Shown here piece by piece: positions 18,418-26,247 of a DNA stretch of 32,760 bases; the stretch's first letter is position 1; each line of letters starts with the position of its first letter. The DNA is taken from assembly GCA_024641005.1 (NCBI GenBank), contig JAHEDX010000043.1, positions 1 through 32,760 on the forward strand, read 5' to 3'. The translations under genes and the position numbers were made by a program. Under the pieces are notes generated by a model. That model was not told where the DNA came from. It worked only from the letters and a program-made list of their open reading frames with translations, and made no database searches. Origin of the DNA: Acidimicrobiaceae bacterium (GTDB lineage: Bacteria > Actinomycetota > Acidimicrobiia > Acidimicrobiales > Ilumatobacteraceae).

Positions 18418-20295
18418 ATGGTGCGTCGACCCCCGACAGGAACGATTCCCGAGGAACCGGGCTCGTACCAGTTCAAGGACGCGCATGGTCGCGTGATCTA
18501 TGTGGGGAAGGCGTCGAATCTTCGCCAGCGTCTGTCGAACTATTTTCAGGCGCCGCGCAACCTGCATCCGCGCACTCGTCAGATGGTCGAAACTGCTGAA
18601 TCGGTCGAGTGGACGATCGTGCGCAACGAGGTCGAAGCACTGATGCTGGAGTACTCGTTGATCAAGCAGTATCAGCCTCGCTTCAACGTTCGTCTACGCG
18701 ATGACAAGTCGTACCCGTTCCTGGCGGTGACGGTCGACGAACAGTGGCCGCGTGCCATGGTGATGCGCGGTCACAAGCGAAAGGGAACGCGATACTTCGG
18801 CCCGTACGCCCACGCGTACGCGATCCGGGACACGCTCGATCTGCTCTTGCGCAGCTTCCCCATCCGAACCTGTAGCGCCGCCAAGTTCAACCAGCACGAG
18901 CGGCTCGGCCGACCTTGCCTGCTGTTCCACATCGAGAAGTGTGCAGGCCCGTGCGTCGGTGAGATCGAGGAGATGCCGTATCGAGAGTTGGTCCGCGAGC
19001 TCTGCGACTTCTTGGGCGGAGACACCGACGAGATCATCGACCGGCTCGAAGCCGAGATGCAGACTGCTGCGTCCGAACTCGAGTTCGAGAGGGCGGCCCG
19101 GTTGCGCGATCGTCTCGTCGCCGTCCGCAAAGCTGTCGAGAAGCAGCAGATGGTCGCCGAGAAGAACGAGGACGTGGATGTCATCGGTATCGCCGATGAC
19201 GAGTTGGAAGCGTCGGTGCAGATGTTCTTCGTGCGCAAGGGTCGGGTGGTCGGCCGCAAAGGCTTCGTGCTCGACAAGGTCGAGGAGTTGACGCCCGGCA
19301 AGCTGGTCGACCGCATCCTCGAAGCCGTGTATGGCGAACAACCCGTGACCGGCTACCCCAAGCAAGTGCTGGTGCCGTTCGAACCCGACGACGTCGCCAC
19401 GTACGAGGAGTGGCTCAGCTACATGCGCGAGTCCCGTGTGCAGATCAGGGTTCCACAGCGTGGCGACAAGCGGGCGCTGATGGAGACAGTGACCAAGAAC
19501 GCCGGCGAGCAGTTCACCCGGCATCGCATGAAACGCGCTTCCGATCACAACACCCGGTCGCGAGCGCTCACCGAGTTGCAACAGGTGCTCGATCTGCCTG
19601 AGGCGCCGCTGCGTATCGAGTGCTACGACATGGCGCACCTCCAGGGCACCGACTATGTCGGGTCGATGGTGGTGCTCGAGGACGGGCTCCCGAACAAGCG
19701 TGAGTACCGCCGCTTCAAGGTGCACGTCGACGGCAATGACGACTATGCGGCCATGGAGGAGGTGTTGACGCGTCGCCTGCAGGCATATCTGGACGAACGG
19801 GATCGGCCGATCGGCGAGCCAGGTGACAAGCCGGGCAAGTTCGCGTACCCACCTCAACTGTTGCTCGTCGACGGTGGCAAGGGTCAGCTCGGCGTCGCCA
19901 AGCGGGTGGTCGACAGCTTGGGGCTCGGTGACGAGATCCCTGTCGCCGGGCTCGCCAAGCGGTTCGAGGAGGTGTACGTGCCGGGTCGCTCGTCGCCGGT
20001 CGAGATCCAGCGGGGGAGCGACGCGCTGTTCATGCTCCAACGCATCCGTGACGAGGCGCACCGTTTCGCCAACTCGTTCCATCGCGAGCGCCGCTCGAAA
20101 CGCATGACAGCGAGCTCGCTCGACGGGATCCCCGGCCTGGGCGAGGCGCGTAAGAAGCAGCTCGTCAAGGCCATGGGCGGCGTCAACGCGGTGAAGCGAG
20201 CAACGCTCGACGAACTCGAGATCTTGAGCTTTCTTCCAGACGCGGTCGCCCGAGCCGTCTACGACAAATTCAACCCCGACCCATCGAACGACTGA
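18418..20295 (+). CDS. uvrC: Excinuclease ABC subunit C
   Basis: Dual-incision endonuclease of nucleotide excision repair, 625 aa, full length. Domains in order: GIY-YIG nuclease (about residues 10-90, with GSYQFKDAHGRVIYVGKASNLRQRL), which makes the 3' incision; a Cys-containing linker (CLLFHIEKCAGPC near 165); the UVR motif that meets UvrB (about 206-240); an RNase H-like nuclease (about 250-540; ECYDMAHLQGTDYVGSMVV and LLLVDGGKGQLG carry its acidic residues), which makes the 5' incision; and a C-terminal helix-hairpin-helix pair (LDGIPGLGEARKKQLVK). In most actinobacteria uvrC is followed by rapZ; here two unrelated genes intervene. No SOS box is visible upstream. Confidence 0.98.
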   Translation: MVRRPPTGTIPEEPGSYQFKDAHGRVIYVGKASNLRQRLSNYFQAPRNLHPRTRQMVETAESVEWTIVRNEVEALMLEYSLIKQYQPRFNVRLRDDKSYPFLAVTVDEQWPRAMVMRGHKRKGTRYFGPYAHAYAIRDTLDLLLRSFPIRTCSAAKFNQHERLGRPCLLFHIEKCAGPCVGEIEEMPYRELVRELCDFLGGDTDEIIDRLEAEMQTAASELEFERAARLRDRLVAVRKAVEKQQMVAEKNEDVDVIGIADDELEASVQMFFVRKGRVVGRKGFVLDKVEELTPGKLVDRILEAVYGEQPVTGYPKQVLVPFEPDDVATYEEWLSYMRESRVQIRVPQRGDKRALMETVTKNAGEQFTRHRMKRASDHNTRSRALTELQQVLDLPEAPLRIECYDMAHLQGTDYVGSMVVLEDGLPNKREYRRFKVHVDGNDDYAAMEEVLTRRLQAYLDERDRPIGEPGDKPGKFAYPPQLLLVDGGKGQLGVAKRVVDSLGLGDEIPVAGLAKRFEEVYVPGRSSPVEIQRGSDALFMLQRIRDEAHRFANSFHRERRSKRMTASSLDGIPGLGEARKKQLVKAMGGVNAVKRATLDELEILSFLPDAVARAVYDKFNPDPSND

Positions 20296-20329
20296 AGCAG
20301 GCTCGCGACCTGAGCGGACCCCGGTGCTG

Positions 20330-21241
20330 TCAGCTCAGCTGGTCGATGACATCGGAACGGAAGCGTTCGAGCGATTCGCGCCGGGCCGACGCCGTGGCCC
20401 CGAGGTTCCAATCCGGGACGATGAACTCGTCGAAGCCCAGTTCCGTGTATCGGCCCATCTCGTCGACGAGTCGGGATGCAGAGCCGGCGATCATTCGTTG
20501 ACCCATCGGGCCTGACAGCGCCGCCTCGACGGCAGCTGCGTCGTCGGACAACATCACGAGCGCCTGCACCGAGGTCCACATCGAAGCGGCTTCACGCCCT
20601 ACGGATTCGCAGGCGGCCGTGAAGGCGTCGCGCCGGGTGCTGGCCATGGCGATGTTGCCCCAGGTGTTCCATTCGTCTGCATGCCGGGCCGTGATGCGCA
20701 ACATGCGGGGGCTGCCGGTGCCGACCAGGATCGGGAGCGGTGACTGGATCGGGGCCGGGTCACAGGGGGCGTTCGTGATGGTGTACACCGAACCGTCGAA
20801 CGTGGTGTTGGGTCCGGCGAGCATCGACCGGACGATCTGGATGGCTTCGTCGAACCGGTCGACTCGTTGCTTGGGCGGCTCGAGCTCGATGCCATAGGCG
20901 TGATGCTCGTTGATCTGCCACCCCGCCCCGAGTCCGAGCACCATGCGCCCGTTCGAGATGTGATCGATCGTGGATGCCCGATTGGCCAGCACGGCCGGAT
21001 GATGGACGGAGGTGGGTGCGACGAGCGAGCCGACACGGATGCGATCGGTGACCGCGGCGATCGCCGGCAGCATCGCCCAGCACTCGTGTGTGTCTCCGGG
21101 CTGGAGCGCCTCGCTGCCGGTGTTGGGCATGTAGTGGTCGGCGTACCAGATGCCGTACCAGCCGGTGGCCTCGGCCCACCGGGCCGTATCGAGCACCTCG
21201 GATGGCGCATGGCTCATGTCGGGCCAGACGGAGAACTTCAT
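20330..21241 (-). CDS. LLM-class (probably F420-dependent) oxidoreductase
   Basis: A luciferase-like monooxygenase fold protein of 303 aa. It starts MKFSVWPD, followed by ARWAEATGWYGIWYADHYMP, the typical first strand and helix of the TIM barrel; then IRVGSLVAPTSVHHPAVLANRASTIDHISNGRMVLGLGAGW and YGIELEPPKQRVDRFDEAIQIV, which are standard LLM motifs. PLPILVGTGSPRMLRITARHADEWN is the usual cofactor-region strand. Actinobacterial members of this type commonly use coenzyme F420, but FMN use cannot be excluded and the substrate is unknown. The ATG start at 21241 is supported by a TACGGT -10-like hexamer 7 nt upstream. It is divergent from the methyltransferase gene with only 25 bp between starts. 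Confidence 0.9.
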   Translation of the reverse strand: MKFSVWPDMSHAPSEVLDTARWAEATGWYGIWYADHYMPNTGSEALQPGDTHECWAMLPAIAAVTDRIRVGSLVAPTSVHHPAVLANRASTIDHISNGRMVLGLGAGWQINEHHAYGIELEPPKQRVDRFDEAIQIVRSMLAGPNTTFDGSVYTITNAPCDPAPIQSPLPILVGTGSPRMLRITARHADEWNTWGNIAMASTRRDAFTAACESVGREAASMWTSVQALVMLSDDAAAVEAALSGPMGQRMIAGSASRLVDEMGRYTELGFDEFIVPDWNLGATASARRESLERFRSDVIDQLS

Positions 21242-21248
21242 GTGACCG

Positions 21249-21258
21249 ACCGTAACCT
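21249..21258. promoter_or_regulatory. Overlapping divergent -10 elements (LLM oxidoreductase / methyltransferase)
   Basis: The 10-bp sequence ACCGTAACCT holds TAACCT on the plus strand (21253-21258, 8 nt before GTG 21267) and TACGGT on the minus strand (21254-21249, 7 nt before ATG 21241). The two hexamers share the central TA. Both genes lack a Shine-Dalgarno, so this may be a single bidirectional, leaderless promoter. Confidence 0.5.
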
Positions 21259-21266
21259 TCGACGGC

Positions 21267-22013
21267 GTGAGCAGCGAGTCGGACCGCGATCCATCCCGTG
21301 ACCTGTGGGAGGACCACGCTGCCTGGTGGATCGACGGGTTCACCGCTGGGGCCGACCCTGAGTACGAGGAGCAGATTCTGCCGCTCGCGTCGGCTGAACT
21401 CATCGGTGCGAGCGCGGTGCTCGACATCGGATGCGGTGACGGCCAGATCAGCCGCATGCTGGCGTCGAGCGGTGCTCGCGTCGTCGGCATCGACCCGACC
21501 TGGAACCAGATCAGTGTCGCTCATCGGCGCGGTGGTGGCCCCGGCTACCTGCGAGCGACCGCCGACGAGTTGCCGTTCGCCGACGCGAGCTTCGACGCGA
21601 CGGTTGCCTGTCTCGTGTTCGAACATATCGATGCGGTCGACGCTGCGATCGCCGAAGTGGCACGGGTGACCAAGCCGGGGGGCCGTTTCTGCTTCTTCCT
21701 CAACCACCCGCTGTTGCAGACGCCCGGCTCGGGATGGATCGACGACCACATGATCGACCCTCCCGAGCAGTACTGGCGGATCGGCCCATATCTCATCGAG
21801 AGCGAGTCGATCGAGCAGGTCGAGCTCGGCGTGTACATCCGGTTCATCCATCGGCCGCTGTCCCGGTATCTGAACACGCTGACCGAACACGGCCTGGTGC
21901 TCGAACGGATGGTCGAGCCGGCGCCCCCGCAGGGATTCCTCGACCGGGCCCCCGAATATCTCGAGGCGGCGACGATCCCGAGGCTGTTGTACCTGCGCCT
22001 ACGACGCGTGTGA
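21267..22013 (+). CDS. Class I SAM-dependent methyltransferase
   Basis: A 248-aa methyltransferase of the UbiE/Methyltransf_11 type. Motif I is VLDIGCGDGQISRML (residues 51-65), which binds SAM; motif II has VVGIDPTWNQI; FDATVACLVFEHIDAVDAAIAEVARVTKPGGRFCFFLNHP covers motifs III and post-III. The C-terminal third (HMIDPPEQYWRIGPYL and VRFIHRPLSRYLNTL-like text) resembles small-molecule methyltransferases, but the acceptor cannot be named. GTG start at 21267, 25 bp from the divergent LLM oxidoreductase start; the shared promoter suggests the two act in one pathway. It is followed after 130 nt by rapZ. Confidence 0.88.
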   Translation: MSSESDRDPSRDLWEDHAAWWIDGFTAGADPEYEEQILPLASAELIGASAVLDIGCGDGQISRMLASSGARVVGIDPTWNQISVAHRRGGGPGYLRATADELPFADASFDATVACLVFEHIDAVDAAIAEVARVTKPGGRFCFFLNHPLLQTPGSGWIDDHMIDPPEQYWRIGPYLIESESIEQVELGVYIRFIHRPLSRYLNTLTEHGLVLERMVEPAPPQGFLDRAPEYLEAATIPRLLYLRLRRV

Positions 22014-22131
22014 TCGTCTGGTCGCGCCGCTGGCGGACGACCGAGCGACGGCTGACCCCACGGGTGCCGGTGCCGTCGGTCGGAGCTGAGGGGGACTTCG
22101 TGGTGTCCTGCCCGACGGCGTGGCGGCCGCG

Positions 22132-22137
22132 TATGGT
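22132..22137 (+). promoter_or_regulatory. Candidate leaderless -10 element of rapZ
   Basis: TATGGT lies exactly 6 nt before the GTG at 22144. This supports 22144 as the start rather than the upstream in-frame GTG at 22120. Confidence 0.5.
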
Positions 22138-22143
22138 GGAGTC

Positions 22144-22995
22144 GTGGCCGCCATCGTCTTGATCACCGGGCTGTCCGGCGCTGGCCGTTCGGGCGCCGCA
22201 GACGTACTCGAAGATCTCGGGTTCTACGTCGTCGACAACCTGCCCACGTCGCTGTTGCCCACGATCGTCGACCTGGCCGCACAACCAGGGGGTGGGATCG
22301 ACCGGCTCGCACTCGTTTCGGGTCGTAACCACAGTGATGTGCTGCCCGAGGTTGCCCACATGCGAGCCGAGGGGCATGACGTGACCGTGTTGTTCCTCGA
22401 TGCATCGACGCCGGTGCTGGTGCAGCGCTATGACGCGACCCGCCGGAAGCACCCGTTCGCCGAGGAGGCCGGTGGGTTGCTCGAGGCGATCGAGTACGAG
22501 CGTCAGCTGCTCGACCAGGTGAAAGGGCAGGCCGACCTGGTGATCGACACCAGCGACCTCAACATTCATCAACTCAAAGAAAAGCTGGTCACCGCATTCG
22601 AGTCGGTCGACGGGCAGCAACTGCAGCTGGCGGTGGAGAGCTTCGGCTTCAAGCACGGGTTGCCGCTCGACGCGGACATCGTGATGGACGTCCGGTTCCT
22701 CCCGAATCCGCATTGGGTCGAGGACCTTCGCCCGCTGACCGGTCACGACCCGAAGGTTCGCGACTATGTCCTCGAACGCGGCGTGACGTCGTCGTTCCTC
22801 GAGCACCTCGAAACGATGCTCGTCGAGCTGCTGCCCAGCTATCAGGCCGAGGGCCGCACCTATCTCACGATCGCCATCGGATGCACCGGTGGCCGGCATC
22901 GATCGGTCGCGATCGCGGAGGAACTCGCACGTCGCTTCGCCGATCGCGGCATCGCGTCGCACGTCTCTCATCGCGACGTCAGCGGGGCTCGGTGA
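22144..22995 (+). CDS. rapZ: RapZ-family nucleotide-binding protein (YvcJ homologue)
   Basis: P-loop protein family; in E. coli RapZ senses glucosamine-6-phosphate and controls GlmS through small RNAs, and in B. subtilis YvcJ hydrolyses nucleotides. From the GTG at 22144 it is 283 aa. The N-terminal Walker A reads GLSGAGRSG (residues 9-17), with Arg in place of the usual Lys, a variant I recall from other actinobacterial homologues; LEDLGFYVVDNLP follows as in all members. The C-terminal domain has FGFKHGLPLDADIVMDVRFLPNP and IGCTGGRHRS (245-254), the metabolite/RNA-binding half. Actinobacteria lack the GlmZ/GlmY system, so the precise role here is unknown. Normally followed by yvcK and whiA, but here by gap. 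Confidence 0.94.
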   Translation: MAAIVLITGLSGAGRSGAADVLEDLGFYVVDNLPTSLLPTIVDLAAQPGGGIDRLALVSGRNHSDVLPEVAHMRAEGHDVTVLFLDASTPVLVQRYDATRRKHPFAEEAGGLLEAIEYERQLLDQVKGQADLVIDTSDLNIHQLKEKLVTAFESVDGQQLQLAVESFGFKHGLPLDADIVMDVRFLPNPHWVEDLRPLTGHDPKVRDYVLERGVTSSFLEHLETMLVELLPSYQAEGRTYLTIAIGCTGGRHRSVAIAEELARRFADRGIASHVSHRDVSGAR

Positions 22996-23043
22996 ACTCG
23001 GGCACCTCGCTGCTCCGAGTTTCGGATACCTACCTTCGGGTAA

Positions 23044-24144
<1,101 letters not shown>

Positions 24145-24153
24145 GGCTTCGCG

Positions 24154-25275
24154 ATGATCAACGGGATTCCCACCCTGGAGGATCTCGGTGACGTCGCCGG
24201 CAAGCGGGTTCTGGTTCGAACCGACTTCAATGTCCCGCTCAGCCATGAGGGTGCGGCGACCGTCATCGCCGACGACTTCCGCATCCGAGCGGCCCTGCCG
24301 ACGATCCAATGGCTGATCGAACACGGGGCCCACGTCGTGTGCGCCAGCCACCTCGGTCGTCCGAAGGGCGAACCCGACCCGGCCTATTCGATGGATCCGG
24401 TACGAGTTCGTCTCGCCGAACTCGCACCGGGTGTCGAACTGATGGAGAACCTTCGGTTCAACGCTGGTGAAACCAAGAATGATGCTGCCTTCGTCGACGA
24501 GTTGATCGCAGGCGTCGATCTGTATGTGAACGATGCCTTCGGCGCATCGCATCGAGCTCATGCGTCGATCGTCGGGCCGCCCCGCACGCTGCCGTCGGCG
24601 ATGGGGCGGCTGCTCGAGAAGGAAGTCGACGTGTTGCTCGGCTTACGCGATCGTCCGAAGCGCCCATTCGTCGCCGTCTTGGGCGGTGCCAAGATCTCCG
24701 ACAAGCTCGGCGTCGTCGAGGCCTTGCTCGACATCGTGGATTCGCTCGTGATCGGCGGCGCGATGTGTTTCACCTTCTTTGCCGCGCAGGGCAAACGAAT
24801 CGGCGACTCCTTGTTCGAGCCGGATCAGGTCGAGACCTGTGCGAGAATCCTCGACGCGAGCGGCACCAAGATCCATCTGCCCGAGGATCTCGTCGGCGTG
24901 GACGCCGACGGCAACTTCGCCACATGGGGCACGAATCTGCCCGACGGGGCCAAGGGTTTCGACATCGGCCCTGGTTCGGCCGCAGCGTTCTCGGACGTCA
25001 TCATGGACGCCCGCATGGTGTTCTGGAACGGCCCGATGGGCATGTTCGAAGACGATCGATTCGCAGCCGGCACCCGCACGGTCGCCCAGGCGATGGCGGA
25101 TACCAAGGCGTTCACGGTCGTGGGCGGCGGCGACTCAGCGGCAGCTCTCGCCCAGTTCCGTCTCGACGACGATGTCGACCATGTCTCGACCGGCGGGGGA
25201 GCCAGCCTCGAACTACTCGAACTGGGCGACCTCCCTGGTCTTGCCGCTCTGAGAGGAGCATCCAATGCCAACTAG
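24154..25275 (+). CDS. pgk: Phosphoglycerate kinase (shortened N-domain)
   Basis: Transfers phosphate from 1,3-bisphosphoglycerate to ADP. At 373 aa it is about 20-30 residues shorter than typical bacterial enzymes. All core motifs are present: VLVRTDFNVPL and SHLGRPKGE (3-phosphoglycerate side), ENLRF (98-102), VNDAFGASHRAHAS, GGAKISDKLGVVE, IGGAMCFTF, FDIGPGS, VFWNGPMGMFE, GGGDSAAAL and STGGGASLELLE (nucleotide side and hinge). The missing part lies between the helix DPVRVRLAEL and ENLRF, where usual enzymes have an extra helix and strand with a V-x-F-x-x-D-x-x-G stretch. The remaining protein looks functional. It starts 9 nt after gap and overlaps tpiA by 11 nt. Confidence 0.96.
   Translation: MINGIPTLEDLGDVAGKRVLVRTDFNVPLSHEGAATVIADDFRIRAALPTIQWLIEHGAHVVCASHLGRPKGEPDPAYSMDPVRVRLAELAPGVELMENLRFNAGETKNDAAFVDELIAGVDLYVNDAFGASHRAHASIVGPPRTLPSAMGRLLEKEVDVLLGLRDRPKRPFVAVLGGAKISDKLGVVEALLDIVDSLVIGGAMCFTFFAAQGKRIGDSLFEPDQVETCARILDASGTKIHLPEDLVGVDADGNFATWGTNLPDGAKGFDIGPGSAAAFSDVIMDARMVFWNGPMGMFEDDRFAAGTRTVAQAMADTKAFTVVGGGDSAAALAQFRLDDDVDHVSTGGGASLELLELGDLPGLAALRGASNAN
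25252..25258 (+). promoter_or_regulatory. Ribosome binding site of tpiA
   Basis: AGAGGAG within the last codons of pgk, 6 nt before the tpiA ATG at 25265. It indicates independent, strong initiation despite the overlap. Confidence 0.75.
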
Positions 25276-26044
25276 CCGCAAGCCGATCATCTCGGGCAAC
25301 TGGAAGATGAACCTGAATCACTTCGAGGCGATCCAGACGGTGCAGAAGCTGCACTATTCGATCCCCAAGGAAGTGTTCGACAAGGTCGATGTCAGCGTGC
25401 ATCCGCCGTTCACCGACATCCGCAGTGTGCAGACCGTCATCGAGGCCGATGATCTCGATCTGTTGCTCGGTGCCCAGCACTGCCACTGGGACGACAAGGG
25501 AGCGTTCACCGGAGAGATCTCGCCGGCGTTCCTGGCCAAGCTCGATGTGAAGCTCGTGGTGTGCGGGCACAGCGAGCGCCGTGACCTCTTCGGAGAGACC
25601 GACGAGATGGTCAACAAGAAGGTGCACGCGATCTTCAAGCACGGAATGACACCGATCATGTGTTGTGGCGAGTCGCTCGACGAGCGCGAGGCGGGCGAGA
25701 CCGAGGCCAAGGTGCTCACACAGGTTGCCGCCGGTCTCGCCAAGTTGCAGGCCGATCAGGTCGCCTCGATGGTGATCGCGTACGAGCCGATCTGGGCGAT
25801 CGGGACCGGCAAGACCGCGACCGCCGATGATGCCCAAGCGGTGTGCAAGGCGATCCGTGGAGCGGTCGGCGCTCAGTTCGGTTCCGACGTGGCCGCGGCG
25901 GTGCGGATCCAGTACGGCGGGTCGGTCAAGGCCGGCACCACCGTCGAGCTGATGGCGCAACCCGACGTCGACGGAGCGCTGGTCGGTGGCGCCAGCCTCG
26001 ACCCGGACGAGTTCTCTCGGATCGTTCAGTTCGCCGCCGACTGA
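25265..26044 (+). CDS. tpiA: Triosephosphate isomerase
   Basis: Interconverts dihydroxyacetone phosphate and glyceraldehyde-3-phosphate. It is 259 aa, a normal TIM barrel. Catalytic residues are all visible: N12 and K14 in SGNWKMN, H102 in VVCGHSERR, and the base E174 in AYEPIWAIGTG, followed by the mobile loop. IQYGGSVKAGT and DGALVGGASLD are the phosphate-binding loops near the C-terminus. Last gene of the gap-pgk-tpiA operon; its start lies inside pgk. In many actinobacteria secG follows directly; here a five-gene ABC importer has been placed between tpiA and secG. There is no obvious rho-independent terminator in the first 60 nt after the stop. Confidence 0.98.
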   Translation: MPTSRKPIISGNWKMNLNHFEAIQTVQKLHYSIPKEVFDKVDVSVHPPFTDIRSVQTVIEADDLDLLLGAQHCHWDDKGAFTGEISPAFLAKLDVKLVVCGHSERRDLFGETDEMVNKKVHAIFKHGMTPIMCCGESLDEREAGETEAKVLTQVAAGLAKLQADQVASMVIAYEPIWAIGTGKTATADDAQAVCKAIRGAVGAQFGSDVAAAVRIQYGGSVKAGTTVELMAQPDVDGALVGGASLDPDEFSRIVQFAAD

Positions 26045-26082
26045 GCGTCGGAATATTCGAACCAAAGTTTTCGTCCAGAGAC

Positions 26083-26111
26083 TTACCCTTGCTGGGACGA
26101 CCTGGTAGGGT
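26083..26111 (+). promoter_or_regulatory. Candidate promoter of the ABC importer operon
   Basis: TTACCC (26083-26088), a 17-nt spacer and TAGGGT (26106-26111) resemble a weak -35 / good -10 pair; the stretch just upstream (26052-26072) is AT-rich for this genome, like an UP element. It would give a leader of about 130 nt before the GTG at 26248. ACCCT and AGGGT are also an inverted repeat, so the pattern may have another meaning. Confidence 0.35.
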
Positions 26112-26234
26112 CGGCTTCGCCCGTTTCGATCGGGGAGGACGATTCGGGCGCTGGTTTCCGACATGACACCGCAGCGTGAACACGCACAATGGCGAGCGTC
26201 GGTTGCAGCACATTGCCTCCCTCTGCCCAATAAT

Positions 26235-26241
26235 GAGGAGG
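26235..26241 (+). promoter_or_regulatory. Ribosome binding site of the substrate-binding lipoprotein
   Basis: GAGGAGG, the strongest Shine-Dalgarno in the window, lies 6 nt before GTG 26248. It fixes this GTG as the start instead of the in-frame ATG at 26233, which would overlap the site. Confidence 0.85.
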
Positions 26242-26247
26242 ACCTAC

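Noticed and set aside
22144..22200. Walker A of RapZ with Arg instead of Lys (GLSGAGRSG)
   Set aside because: At first it looked like an inactivating change, but I recall the same variant in many actinobacterial RapZ homologues, so it is not strain-specific.
26101..26160. Possible terminator hairpins after tpiA (CGACC/GGTCG and CGCCCG/CGGGCG)
   Set aside because: Stems of 5-6 bp with long loops and no T-run; they also overlap the candidate promoter of the next operon.
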